From Nitrosomonas sp. Nm33 (GTDB lineage Bacteria > Pseudomonadota > Gammaproteobacteria > Burkholderiales > Nitrosomonadaceae): DNA of 54,716 nucleotides. Below, in pieces: positions 21,566 through 30,731 of this stretch (position 1 is the stretch's first letter; the number at the start of each line of letters is the position of its first letter). The translations under genes and the position numbers were made by a program. The stretch spans positions 1 to 54,716 of the forward strand of contig NZ_FNPJ01000013.1 in NCBI RefSeq assembly GCF_900107265.1, read 5' to 3'. The notes under the pieces were generated by a model. The model was given only the letters and a program-made list of their open reading frames with translations, was not told where the DNA came from and did not search any database.

Positions 21566-21615
21566 AAATTTTCTCCTTTAGTTGCAGGGGGACGAAATAC
21601 CTAAAACAAATAGCA

Positions 21616-21670
21616 TTTATCCGCCACCACCCCCAAGTTTACAATAGCCACTACCCTATCGGCGGATAAA
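21616..21670. promoter_or_regulatory. 10-bp inverted repeat upstream of hicB
   Basis: TTTATCCGCC (21616-21625) and GGCGGATAAA (21661-21670) are perfect inverses separated by 35 bp. Placement upstream of hicBA suggests an operator or the edge of the acquired segment; neither can be decided from sequence. Confidence 0.35.
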
Positions 21671-21863
21671 CCTTGTTGAACTAAACCAGCAGGAAGCGGC
21701 CCTTATGGGAATTGTAAAACTGTGGAAGTGAAAGTCAACTGACAGTTGTGACGAGTGAGTATCTGGTGAATTTAAAAAAATAGCGTTTCAACGGAGCTGG
21801 ACTGGCACGTTTCCTTCTCGATTTTTGTCTGGATCGGTCCATTGTTGAGTCATTCATCTTGAA

Positions 21864-21962
21864 AAGGTGTCATTTATTGTATCTTGCAAAATGAACGAAT
21901 TAACCGACTGATAGTACTGTAATGAGCGGTGAATTCGTACACCATACAATGACTGACACCTT
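21864..21962. mobile_element. 99-bp MITE-like element related to the transposase remnant
   Basis: Ends are AAGGTGTCATTTATTGTAT (21864-21882) and the inverse ATACAATGACTGACACCTT (21944-21962), matching at 17 of 19 positions. The left 64 bp closely match 20872-20935, including the last codons of the transposase (HYST..SRLIRSFCK), then the copies diverge. It therefore looks like an internally deleted derivative carrying both ends of the same transposon. Confidence 0.7.
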
Positions 21963-21977
21963 ATGCGATGGATAGCG

Positions 21978-22017
21978 GCCTTCGACTGTTCGATAAGCTC
22001 ACAGCTCAGGCCGAACG
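21978..22017. repeat. REP-like palindromic sequence
   Basis: GTTCGATAAGCTCACAGCTC then AGGCCGAAC can fold into a hairpin (GTTCG/CGAAC outer, AGCT/AGCT inner). It resembles the TTCGA-AAGCTCA-GAACGG repeats widely dispersed in proteobacterial genomes. Only one copy is in this window. Confidence 0.45.
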
Positions 22018-22189
22018 GTGTTTTTGTAAATATCGTGCTGGAAAGTTCTACTGGCGAACTAGCCGGGTTAGTCATGCTAGCAATAGCATTTCAACAATAT
22101 TCTTATGACCTATCAGTAAAGTAAAATTAAAAAATAGGATTAGCATCACGTTTCAAGTCAATCGTAACTATTATCTATAGGGAAGAATT

Positions 22190-24232
22190 ATGAATCATCT
22201 TATTAAGCATACTGGCTGGTTGGTATTAGCCATTGCAGGTGCCTTTTCTTTTGGCGTCATTGCCCTGCAGCAAGGCGAATCCATTAATGCGATCTGGATT
22301 GTGATTGCGGCTGTTTGTGTTCACCTGATTGGCTATCGCTATTACAGCCTATTTATCTCACGACGTGTATTAGGACTTGATTCCGAACGCATGACGCCTG
22401 CGCATAAATTTAATGATGGACTGGATTATGTGCCGACTAATAAGTACGTGTTGTTTGGCCATCATTTTGCTGCAATTGCCGGTGCTGGACCTTTGGTTGG
22501 GCCGATTCTGGCTGCCCAGATGGGTTATTTACCTGGTTTATTGTGGTTGCTGATAGGAGTGGTTGTGGCTGGTGCCGTACAAGACTTCATCGTGTTATTT
22601 ATGTCGATGCGGCGCGATGGCCGCTCGCTCGGTGACATGATCAAATCTGAGCTTGGGCCGCTCCCCGGGATGATCGCGCTAGTCGGCACCTTCTTTATCA
22701 TGCTGATTCTGCTGGCGGTATTGGCTTTGATTGTGGTCAAGGCGCTGGCTGAATCACCTTGGGGAACCTTTACCGTTGCCGCGACCATCCCTATTGCATT
22801 CTTCATGGGTATTTATGCGCGCTATATTCGCCCAGGACAGATTGGTGAGGTTTCATTGATTGGATTTATTCTGCTCATGCTCGCGATCGTCGGTGGGCAA
22901 TCCATTCAGGAAAACCCTGAGCTGGCAGCTTTATTTACCTTTAATGGCGTCCAACTCACCTGGATGTTGATTGCGTATGGCGCAATCGCTTCGGTGTTGC
23001 CGATCTGGCTATTGCTGGCACCGCGTGATTATCTATCGACTTTCCTGAAAATCGGCACGATTGTCGGGTTAGCTGTGGGTGTGCTGGCTATTTCACCAGA
23101 GCTTAAAATGCCGGCTTTCACACAATTTGTTGATGGGACGGGCCCAGTCTGGTCTGGCAGCTTGTTTCCCTTCCTCTTTATTACGATCGCATGTGGTGCT
23201 GTTTCTGGTTTTCATTCGCTAATCTCATCGGGTACGACACCGAAAATGATTAAAAATGAGAAGGATGCCCGTTTCATTGGCTATGGCGCCATGCTGATGG
23301 AGTCATTTGTCGCGATTATGGCGCTGGTTGCTGCTTCAATCATCGAACCAGGGATCTATTTTGCAATGAATAGTCCGGCAGCACTGATTGGAAGTACAGC
23401 CGAGTCTGCTGCTCAAACCATTTCGCAATGGGGATTTTATCTTACACCGGAAATGCTGACTCAAACCGCCAAAGATGTGGGTGAAAATACCATCATCTCT
23501 CGTACTGGCGGAGCCCCTACTTTGGCTGTCGGCATGGCCCAAATTCTGTCTAACTTCATCGGCGGACAGGCAATGATGGCATTTTGGTATCACTTCGCGA
23601 TTCTGTTTGAAGCACTCTTTATCCTGACAGCAGTCGATGCGGGTACCCGTGCTGGACGATTCATGTTGCAGGATCTGCTCGGTACTTTTGTACCTGCCAT
23701 GAAACGCACCGACTCCATTGTCGCAAATCTCATTGCCACGACTTTATGTGTCGGTGGTTGGGGGTATTTCCTCTACCAAGGGGTCATCGATCCATTAGGT
23801 GGCATCAATACTTTATGGCCGCTCTTCGGTATTACTAATCAGATGCTCGCTTGCATTGCGCTCATTTTGTGTACCTGCATCCTGTTCAAAATGCAACGTG
23901 ACCGGTATGCATGGATCACCATTGTGCCTACCGTTTGGATTGCCTGCACCACCTTAACTGCTGCCTGGCATAAAATATTTAACGACAATCCCCGAATTGG
24001 TTTTCTAGCCCATGCAACCTCATATGAAGAGGCGCTAAGCTTAGGAAATCTGCTTGCGCCTGCTAAATCCACTTCCCAGATGCAACAGGTGATTTTTAAC
24101 GATTATCTGGACGCTGGGCTCGCCGCTATGTTCATGTGCATACTGATCAGTATGTTGTTTTTTGGCTTTAGAACTATCCTGCTTGCACGCAGAGTAGCGC
24201 GCGTCGAATTATCTCCTGTCAATCCTTATTAA
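22190..24232 (+). CDS. cstA: Carbon starvation protein CstA (pyruvate/peptide transporter family)
   Basis: Inner-membrane transporter of the CstA family; E. coli members import pyruvate and have been linked to peptide use. 680 aa with about 16-18 hydrophobic segments across the chain. Family motifs include YRYYSLFISRRVLGLD near the N-terminus, then NKYVLFGHHFAAIAGAGPLVGPILAAQ, and SGFHSLISSGTTPKMI in the centre. Start ATG 22190 follows GGGAAGAATT. It is followed after 32 bp by the YbdD-like small protein, as in E. coli cstA-ybdD, so the two form a unit. Confidence 0.95.
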   Translation: MNHLIKHTGWLVLAIAGAFSFGVIALQQGESINAIWIVIAAVCVHLIGYRYYSLFISRRVLGLDSERMTPAHKFNDGLDYVPTNKYVLFGHHFAAIAGAGPLVGPILAAQMGYLPGLLWLLIGVVVAGAVQDFIVLFMSMRRDGRSLGDMIKSELGPLPGMIALVGTFFIMLILLAVLALIVVKALAESPWGTFTVAATIPIAFFMGIYARYIRPGQIGEVSLIGFILLMLAIVGGQSIQENPELAALFTFNGVQLTWMLIAYGAIASVLPIWLLLAPRDYLSTFLKIGTIVGLAVGVLAISPELKMPAFTQFVDGTGPVWSGSLFPFLFITIACGAVSGFHSLISSGTTPKMIKNEKDARFIGYGAMLMESFVAIMALVAASIIEPGIYFAMNSPAALIGSTAESAAQTISQWGFYLTPEMLTQTAKDVGENTIISRTGGAPTLAVGMAQILSNFIGGQAMMAFWYHFAILFEALFILTAVDAGTRAGRFMLQDLLGTFVPAMKRTDSIVANLIATTLCVGGWGYFLYQGVIDPLGGINTLWPLFGITNQMLACIALILCTCILFKMQRDRYAWITIVPTVWIACTTLTAAWHKIFNDNPRIGFLAHATSYEEALSLGNLLAPAKSTSQMQQVIFNDYLDAGLAAMFMCILISMLFFGFRTILLARRVARVELSPVNPY

Positions 24233-24264
24233 TTTTTAGACTTACTAAAGAGAGGTTTTTCATC

Positions 24265-24459
24265 ATGTTAAATAAAATTATCCGAGTAGGGAGTTATCTA
24301 GGGCAAAGCATGCGATTAATGATTGGTGTGCCTGAATACGACGTATATGTTGCGCATATGAAAGAGGCGCATCCTGATAAGGCAATCATGTCTTATGAAG
24401 CATTCTTCCGTGAGCGGCAGGAAGCGCGTTATGGTGGCAAAATCAGCCGCTGCTGTTAA
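24265..24459 (+). CDS. YbdD/YjiX family small protein
   Basis: 64-aa soluble basic protein of the DUF466 family, usually encoded directly behind cstA or btsT and thought to assist the transporter. Motifs: SYLGQSMRLMIGVPEYDVYV, HMKEAHPDKAIMSYEAFFRE, and the terminal ARYGG..SRCC. A GAGG site lies before ATG 24265. The conserved Cys-Cys end is visible. Function is inferred from neighbourhood. Confidence 0.9.
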   Translation: MLNKIIRVGSYLGQSMRLMIGVPEYDVYVAHMKEAHPDKAIMSYEAFFRERQEARYGGKISRCC

Positions 24460-24591
24460 CCCCGTCTATTGAAAACTGGGCGTCTTACCAAACTCAGTCA
24501 TAATGCAGGTGAGACGCTCCCAAAACTCGTATTTCTGGAACCTCAATAACAGTATTTACCGGTTTTATACCAAAGATACTCTTGTGCGCTG

Positions 24592-26286
24592 CTATTTATG
24601 GCTTTCCAGCTTTTTCAGCACATGATGGGTAATATTATTTGCAAGCTCCTGTTCATCCAGAAATATTGTCCCTGCGTTTTCTTTTTGTAGTCGTGCAGCA
24701 TCTTCTACATCATGCGTGCTGATTAGGATCTCAGCCTGCGGATTCAGGATGTGGGTGGTTTCGACCATTTGTTGTATCCGCAACGCATCAGCAGCGGTGA
24801 TAATCAATACGCTGGCGCGAGCGATGTGCGCCTGGATCAAAACAGCCGGATCAGTGGCATCACCCGCTACAGCATGGATACCCTGCTTACGTAAGCGCTC
24901 GACGACTTCGCGATTATGATCCACCACGACAAAATGGATTCCTTTCTTGGCCAAAATTTCACCTATACGCTTCCCCACAGCTCCATAACCAACAATTACC
25001 ACATGATTTGTCACATAATTGGATGCAACTGCCAGCGGTAATTCTGCCAACGGATCAACTGAACGCTCCAATCTGCGGGCGAGTCGGGAACGAGCACGGA
25101 TCCAGTTCTGAATGGGCTCAGCTGATTGAAATATCAATGGATTAAGCGTAATAGAAATAAAAGCCCCTACTAATATCAGGTTATATCCCTCATGCGGAAG
25201 AAGCCCTAGAGACAAGCCAAGCGAAGCAAGAATAAATGAGAGCTCCCCGATTTGCGCGAGACTGACCGACACCGTGAGAGCTGTATTAAGTGGATAGCGA
25301 AAAATGAGCACGAGTATAAAGGCGGCCAGCGATTTTCCCAGCATAATGATCGCAACCACAACAAGCACGTGTAGCGGCTCCTCGATCAAAATATGCGGAT
25401 CAAACAACATGCCTACGGACACAAAAAACAGCACGGAAAAAGCGTCTCTGAGCGGTAAAGATTCCTGAGCGGCACGATGGCTCAAACTAGACTCCCGCAT
25501 CACCATGCCGGAGAAAAATGCACCGAGCGCAAAGGAAACATCAAACAGTATTGCTGCTCCATACGCAATTCCCACTGCAACGGCGATAACGCATAGCGTG
25601 AACAACTCGTTCGATTTGGTGCTGGCAACATGCCAAAGCAGCCATGGAAAAAGCCTTTTCCCCACGATAAGCATCAATGCTATGAATGCTGACACCTTAG
25701 CTAAGGTGATGATGAGTGTCATCAATAATTGCGTGCTTGCAACTGAGCTAGTGTCACCTCCTACACCAACGGAGAGTGGCGGCAGTAATACAAGAGCCAG
25801 CACAACGACTAAATCTTCAACGATTAGCCAGCCAACTGCTATTCTGCCATTGATCGATTTAAGCAATCCGTGCTGCTCCAATGCACGCAAGAGCACAACT
25901 GTGCTAGCAACTGACAGCGCCAAACCAAATACAATACCTGCAGCTATATCCCAGCCCCAACTCATCGCGATTGTGGCTCCCAAGGCAGTTGCCACTACAA
26001 TCTGTACAATTGCGCCTGGCAGCGCAATGTGTCGAACTGCCAGCAAGTCATCTAGCGAAAAATGCAATCCAACACCAAACATCAGCAGAATGACGCCGAT
26101 TTCTGCCAGTTGATTTGATAACTCGATATCTGCCACAAACCCAGGTGAATGAGGGCCAATGATCATGCCGGCCAGTAGGTAGCCTATTAAAACAGGGAGT
26201 TTTAATCGTTGAGCAACAATCCCCATAATCAGCGCCAGGCCGAGACTGACTGCAATAGTCATAATTAGAATTGTGCTGTGTGGCAT
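24592..26286 (-). CDS. ybaL: YbaL/Kef-type cation:proton antiporter (CPA2) with TrkA-N domain
   Basis: Monovalent cation/proton antiporter or ligand-gated K+ efflux system. 564 aa: residues about 1-390 are a 12-segment CPA2 membrane domain (MPHSTILIMTIAVSLGLALI, LPVLIGYLLAGMIIGPHSPGF). Residues about 415-530 are a Rossmann TrkA-N domain with VVIVGYGAVGKRIGEIL and VVVDHNREVVERLRKQG followed by GDATDPAVL, the NAD(H)-binding pattern. Architecture matches E. coli YbaL; KefB/C is the alternative. It stands alone on the minus strand, convergent with cstA. Confidence 0.88.
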   Translation of the reverse strand: MPHSTILIMTIAVSLGLALIMGIVAQRLKLPVLIGYLLAGMIIGPHSPGFVADIELSNQLAEIGVILLMFGVGLHFSLDDLLAVRHIALPGAIVQIVVATALGATIAMSWGWDIAAGIVFGLALSVASTVVLLRALEQHGLLKSINGRIAVGWLIVEDLVVVLALVLLPPLSVGVGGDTSSVASTQLLMTLIITLAKVSAFIALMLIVGKRLFPWLLWHVASTKSNELFTLCVIAVAVGIAYGAAILFDVSFALGAFFSGMVMRESSLSHRAAQESLPLRDAFSVLFFVSVGMLFDPHILIEEPLHVLVVVAIIMLGKSLAAFILVLIFRYPLNTALTVSVSLAQIGELSFILASLGLSLGLLPHEGYNLILVGAFISITLNPLIFQSAEPIQNWIRARSRLARRLERSVDPLAELPLAVASNYVTNHVVIVGYGAVGKRIGEILAKKGIHFVVVDHNREVVERLRKQGIHAVAGDATDPAVLIQAHIARASVLIITAADALRIQQMVETTHILNPQAEILISTHDVEDAARLQKENAGTIFLDEQELANNITHHVLKKLESHK

Positions 26287-26661
26287 TCTTGAAAAAATTG
26301 ATGGTTTTATTAAATTATTTCAATTTATGGAAGCAAATGGGGTCAAGTATTTCAATTCATTCCTGGAATGAAGCAACACGCATAAATAACAGGCAATAAG
26401 ATGCCCTTGATCAGGAAACGCCTTAGGGCTGGGCATTTAATTTTGATTAATGCTTCAGCTCATCACGCTTTTACTGATATCTTCTTTGAGATAATTTTGT
26501 CGGCTTCAGATAATTCTGAAGCTCTAGAAAATCATTCTAGCGATTTGCAGCGATATTTTAGATATGCTGCACCGGCCCAGCTATGGCTATCGCGCACAAG
26601 AAAAGGATGATTTTCATCTTTCGTTGTCAGCTTTACCCAGATTTAAGGGTAATCAAAATGC
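26287..26661. other. Intergenic region
   Basis: No gene or clear signal seen. An open frame at 26401-26610 (+) has no recognisable family and no ribosome site. Confidence 0.5.
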
Positions 26662-26853
26662 TCAACCTTTATAAATATAATTAATATAAGTTGTTATCAT
26701 CATGACAACGAAAAGCACCAGAGACAGAGCAATACGTATTGTTAATGATTTGACCATACGCGTGCCCTGCCCATTATCTTTAAGCATGTAGTAAAGTGCG
26801 GATCCAAGACTGTAAAGTATTATCAGCAATAGTAAAATAGCAAAGATCTTCAA
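26662..26853 (-). CDS. DUF2909-like twin-transmembrane protein
   Basis: 63-aa membrane protein with two hydrophobic helices (about 3-24 and 40-60) separated by a short polar loop, LKDNGQGTRMVKSLTIRIALS. This matches the small two-helix proteins common in betaproteobacteria, often near cytochrome oxidase assembly genes; no such genes are near here. Function unknown. Confidence 0.75.
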   Translation of the reverse strand: MKIFAILLLLIILYSLGSALYYMLKDNGQGTRMVKSLTIRIALSLVLFVVMMITTYINYIYKG

Positions 26854-27054
26854 TTTTTATTCCTATTATTGTTGGAATTAAATTAAGTGATCATCAAGCT
26901 TAAGCACTCAATGACTTTATGTGTTTCATCCCGTTTAGTTGCGACTCTGCTTATATAATATATTGTAACTGATTACCATAACATATGATTGATCCAGTAA
27001 TTTTTAGATAGTTTCTCGATATTTTGCTAACTCCTTCAACTTTTTCAGAACAAC

Positions 27055-28017
27055 ATGTTGAGTAAGCACAACATAACAGAATTTCCGCCTGCTATTCTTC
27101 TGATGGGGCCGACAGCTAGCGGAAAATCGAATGTAGCCATGGAAATTGCCCAATATTTTCCAGTTGAAATCATCAGCGTGGATTCAGCTCAGGTTTATCG
27201 GAAAATGAATATCGGCAGCGCTAAGCCTGATCAGTATGCCCTGGCTGCAGTACCTCATCATCTGATTGATTTAATTAACCCAGACGAGCATTATTCTGCC
27301 GCACAATTCCGCCAAGATGCGCTCACAAAAATGGATGAAATCACAGCAAGAGGGAAAATACCTCTATTAGTAGGTGGCACCATGCTTTATTTCAAAGCCT
27401 TGAAAGAGGGTCTCTCTGAACTTCCTTCTGCAGATGAAAATATTCGGAGGAAGATTGAAATAGCTGCTGCAAAGAAAGGCTGGCCAGAAATGCATCGCAT
27501 GTTGAAGCAGTTTGATCCAATCACTGCAGAACGCGTCAAGCCTCATGATAGCCAACGCATCCAACGGGCACTAGAAGTATACTATCTCACTGACAGACCT
27601 ATGTCAGAAATACTATCGCAACAGAAAAGCACACCGCTCCCCTATAACCTGATCAGCATCGCGCTCCTTCCAGCTGACCGGAAAATTTTGCATGAGCGTA
27701 TTCTTTTCCGTTTCGAAAAAATGATAGAAATGGGATTGATTGATGAGGTACGCACTATCCGTGATCAATTTTGTGTAAATGCAGAAACTCCTTCCATGCG
27801 CTGTGTCGGTTATCGGCAGGTATACATGTATCTGGACAATTTTATTAGCCTCACTACAATGAGGGATATGGGGATTGCGGCTACGCGGCAATTAGCAAAA
27901 CGTCAATTGACCTGGTTACGAGCAATGACAGAATTACAGGAATTCGACTGTCTTGCAGAAAATTTATCCCAGCAAGTGATCGCATACTTGCAAACCAGAG
28001 ATTTTGCAACTAATTGA
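27055..28017 (+). CDS. miaA: tRNA dimethylallyltransferase
   Basis: Adds a dimethylallyl group to A37 of tRNAs reading UNN codons, the first step toward ms2i6A. 320 aa. P-loop GPTASGKS at residues 18-25. Then SVDSAQVYRKMNIGSAKPD (substrate-binding Asp/Ser), VPHHLIDLINPDEHYSAAQF, VGGTMLYFKALKEGLS and a late SMRCVGYRQ block. The usual neighbour mutL is not seen upstream. Start ATG 27055 has a poor ribosome site. Confidence 0.95.
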   Translation: MLSKHNITEFPPAILLMGPTASGKSNVAMEIAQYFPVEIISVDSAQVYRKMNIGSAKPDQYALAAVPHHLIDLINPDEHYSAAQFRQDALTKMDEITARGKIPLLVGGTMLYFKALKEGLSELPSADENIRRKIEIAAAKKGWPEMHRMLKQFDPITAERVKPHDSQRIQRALEVYYLTDRPMSEILSQQKSTPLPYNLISIALLPADRKILHERILFRFEKMIEMGLIDEVRTIRDQFCVNAETPSMRCVGYRQVYMYLDNFISLTTMRDMGIAATRQLAKRQLTWLRAMTELQEFDCLAENLSQQVIAYLQTRDFATN

Positions 28018-28084
28018 CACTCAAGGTTTTCTTCCCCCCTATTTAAATTTAAGCTAACTTTAATTTTAAGGAGATAATATAGAA

Positions 28085-28435
28085 ATGCGCAATAAATTAT
28101 GGATTCTAATTGGGATACTTTCTAGCATTTTGGCCATACCGGGCTGTGGTAATTCAGAAAAAGTGCATGAATCCTGGGTAGTACCCGCTGAGGGACCTCA
28201 ATACGATGATAATGCTATTTCCAACAATATTAAATCAAGGCTATCAGCTAATGCAGATGTGAAAAATCTAGCTCTCAATATTGAGGTAAGAAACGGCGAA
28301 GTATCCATAAGTGGTCTAGTTGACAATCAAGCCCAAGTCGATCAGGTCATTATGCAAGTATGGTTGGTTGAAGGGGTCAAAAAGGTTAGTAATCAAATCC
28401 GCGCGAAGAACAGTCAATCAGCAGCAAGCCAATAA
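28085..28435 (+). CDS. BON-domain lipoprotein
   Basis: 116-aa periplasmic lipoprotein: signal peptide with lipobox AIPGC (lipidated Cys21), then a BON domain at about residues 40-107. The BON pattern is DDNAISNNIKSRLSANADV, VRNGEVSISGLVDNQAQVDQ and VEGVKKVSNQI, the alpha/beta fold found in OsmY and DolP, thought to bind membranes and protect the envelope. A GGAG sits 13 bases before ATG 28085. A strong terminator follows at 28476. Confidence 0.85.
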   Translation: MRNKLWILIGILSSILAIPGCGNSEKVHESWVVPAEGPQYDDNAISNNIKSRLSANADVKNLALNIEVRNGEVSISGLVDNQAQVDQVIMQVWLVEGVKKVSNQIRAKNSQSAASQ

Positions 28436-28475
28436 ACTCTAAATATAAGAAATAATAAAAAAATAATACTTGCCA

Positions 28476-28500
28476 CCCCGGAGCTTCTCCGGGGTTTGTT
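28476..28500 (+). terminator. Terminator after the BON lipoprotein gene
   Basis: CCCCGGAG, loop CTT, CTCCGGGG, then TTTGTTT: perfect 8-bp GC-rich stem followed by a T-run, 40 bp after the stop codon. It lies between convergent genes; only the plus side has the T-tract. Confidence 0.88.
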
Positions 28501-28526
28501 TGATACGGCGTAGACTCCGATTACAG

Positions 28527-29348
28527 TTAAATTCCCCGCAACAACTCATTAATTCCTGTTTTGGAACGAGTTTTAGCATCAACCTGTTTTACAATCACCG
28601 CACAATAAAGGCTATATTGCTTGTTCTCTGAAGGCAGGCTTCCTGATACCACCACTGAACCTGGCGGTATTCGGCCGTAAGTGATTTCCCCTGTTTCCCG
28701 GTGGTATATCTTGGTGCTCTGGCCAATATAAACCCCCATTGAAATGACAGAGTTTTCCCCAACGATCACCCCTTCGACAATTTCGGAGCGCGCGCCAATA
28801 AAACAATTATCCTCAATGATCGTCGGATTGGCCTGCACAGGTTCCAGTACGCCACCAATGCCTACCCCCCCTGATAAATGCACATTTTTACCAATCTGAG
28901 CACAAGAACCCACAGTCGCCCAAGTATCAACCATAGTGCCCTCATCAACATAGGCGCCGATATTAACATAAGAAGGCATCAACACTACATTGTTAGCGAT
29001 AAATGAACCTCTACGAACTGCAGCAGGCGGTACCACCCGAAAACCCCCATCACGAAAATCTCTAGAACTATAATCCGCAAACTTGGATGGAATTTTGTCA
29101 AAGTAATTAGAGAAACCACCTTTTATGAAAGCGTTATCTTCTATCCGGAAAGATAATAATACTGCTTTTTTGATCCACTGGTGCGTCACCCATTCACCGC
29201 CAATTTTTTCAGCAACACGTAACTTACCGTTATCAAGCAGATTAATGACTTGCGCAATTGACTCTTTGAGGTTTGCTTCGACATTACGCGGTGTAATCTC
29301 AGCACGCCGCTCGAAAGCTTCTTCAATTATGGCTTGCAATTGTTCCAT
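28527..29348 (-). CDS. dapD: Tetrahydrodipicolinate N-succinyltransferase
   Basis: Transfers succinyl from succinyl-CoA to tetrahydrodipicolinate in lysine/meso-diaminopimelate synthesis. 273 aa, family standard. The N-terminal helical part ([19 protein letters not shown]) is followed by left-handed beta-helix hexapeptides, e.g. [40 protein letters not shown] and [20 protein letters not shown], and a C-terminal lobe. It lies about 26 bp downstream of dapC on the minus strand; together they encode consecutive steps. Confidence 0.97.
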   Translation of the reverse strand: MEQLQAIIEEAFERRAEITPRNVEANLKESIAQVINLLDNGKLRVAEKIGGEWVTHQWIKKAVLLSFRIEDNAFIKGGFSNYFDKIPSKFADYSSRDFRDGGFRVVPPAAVRRGSFIANNVVLMPSYVNIGAYVDEGTMVDTWATVGSCAQIGKNVHLSGGVGIGGVLEPVQANPTIIEDNCFIGARSEIVEGVIVGENSVISMGVYIGQSTKIYHRETGEITYGRIPPGSVVVSGSLPSENKQYSLYCAVIVKQVDAKTRSKTGINELLRGI

Positions 29349-29374
29349 GTTATTCCTTAAAACGTTTAATCAAT

Positions 29375-30565
29375 TCAGATACAACAATCTTTTATTCTTT
29401 CCATTGCTTCCACACATTCAGCTAATGGTGCGACCAATGCTATGCGTACGAAATTTTCACCTGGATTAACACCGTGGGCTTCACGTGCAAGGTAACTACC
29501 CGGCAAAACATTGACATTATAATCGCGATATAACTTTTGGGTGAATTCAACATCACTGATGGGTGTTTTTACCCAGAAATAGAAAGTGGCATCGGGCATA
29601 GTAATCGGCAGATGTTCTGCCAGGATAATCATGGCCTTATTGAATTTTTCCCGATACATGCGGCGATTTTCGATCACATGCTGCTCATCAGCCCAGGCAA
29701 CCTTACTGGCGGCCTGCACCACTGGATTCATAGCGCTGCCATGATAAGTGCGATACAGCAAAAATTTTTTCAGAATAGCAGCATCCCCTGCCACAAAACC
29801 GGAACGCATCCCAGGCACGTTGGAACGCTTGGATAAACTACTGAACACGACTAACCGAGGAAACCCATTCCGACCAAGCTGGTGAGCTGCTTCTAAAGCT
29901 CCTAACGGGGGATGATCCTCATCAAAATAAATTTCTGAATAACATTCATCTGAGGCGATGACAAATCCATAACGATCAGATAGTGCAAATAACTGTTGCC
30001 ATTCATCCATAGTCATTACCCTACCGGTAGGATTGTTTGGCGAACAGACGTAGACAAGTTGCGTACGTGACCAGATGTCGGCCGTTAGCTGCGCATAATC
30101 CAATGCAAAATTATTTTTAGCCAGGGTATTGAGAAAGTAAGGAGTTGCTCCCGCCAATAAGGCAGCGCCTTCGTAAATCTGATAAAAAGGATTTGAGCAC
30201 ACTACAACCGGAGGTTGTGCTGTATGGGCATCAATAACAGCCTGAGCAAATGAAAACAAAGCTTCACGACTGCCATTGACCGGAATCACTTCTGTATCTG
30301 GATCAATGGCTGTCAATCGATAGCGTTGCATTAGCCAGGTAGCAATGCTCGTCCGTAACCACTTTGCACCCATGGTTGTGGGATAATGTGCCAATCCGTC
30401 AAGATTATTAATTAGCTCCTGACAAATGAAATCAGGTGTTGGATGTTTAGGCTCACCAATGTGCAAATGAATGGGAGTTAGCGATGGATTAGGCGTGATT
30501 CCATCCAATAATTTTGAAAGTTTCTGGAAAGGGTAAGGCTGCAGGTTGTTCAGCGTTGGATTCAT
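29375..30565 (-). CDS. dapC: Succinyldiaminopimelate transaminase
   Basis: PLP-dependent aminotransferase (class I fold) for the step after DapD. 396 aa. Visible: HIGEPKHPTPDFI near the N-terminus, YPTTMGAKWLRTSI, SPNNPTGRVM (substrate carboxylate loop), ASDECYSEIYFD, SSLSKRSNVPGMRSGF with the Schiff-base Lys, and FVRIALVAPLAECVEAM at the end. Pairing with dapD decides dapC over other class I aminotransferases. Confidence 0.93.
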   Translation of the reverse strand: MNPTLNNLQPYPFQKLSKLLDGITPNPSLTPIHLHIGEPKHPTPDFICQELINNLDGLAHYPTTMGAKWLRTSIATWLMQRYRLTAIDPDTEVIPVNGSREALFSFAQAVIDAHTAQPPVVVCSNPFYQIYEGAALLAGATPYFLNTLAKNNFALDYAQLTADIWSRTQLVYVCSPNNPTGRVMTMDEWQQLFALSDRYGFVIASDECYSEIYFDEDHPPLGALEAAHQLGRNGFPRLVVFSSLSKRSNVPGMRSGFVAGDAAILKKFLLYRTYHGSAMNPVVQAASKVAWADEQHVIENRRMYREKFNKAMIILAEHLPITMPDATFYFWVKTPISDVEFTQKLYRDYNVNVLPGSYLAREAHGVNPGENFVRIALVAPLAECVEAMERIKDCCI

Positions 30566-30731
30566 TTTGCTATATTAATGGTAAGGCCAAAAGTAGGTAT
30601 AAGCGAGCGCATGTTTCTCAAATGCTCTCTACACTTAAACCACAGCAATTTTTTTTAGCAGACTACTTTTAGCAGACTACTTTTTACATGCTTTATTTGA
30701 TAAAAATTATCCATTATAAAGGGCAATCCTC

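Larger units (their letters stand above)
21566..22189. other. Repeat-rich intergenic region before cstA
   Basis: No gene seen. It holds an inverted repeat (21616-21670), a 99-bp MITE-like element (21864-21962) and a REP-like hairpin (21978-22017). The open frame on the minus strand at 21854-22075 merely reads through these repeats. Confidence 0.6.

Noticed and set aside
21854..22075. 73-codon minus-strand open frame
   Set aside because: Runs through the 99-bp MITE-like element and the REP-like hairpin; its end is a transposase tail relic.
26401..26610. 69-codon open frame between ybaL and the DUF2909-like gene
   Set aside because: No recognisable domain, no ribosome site, no partner operon.
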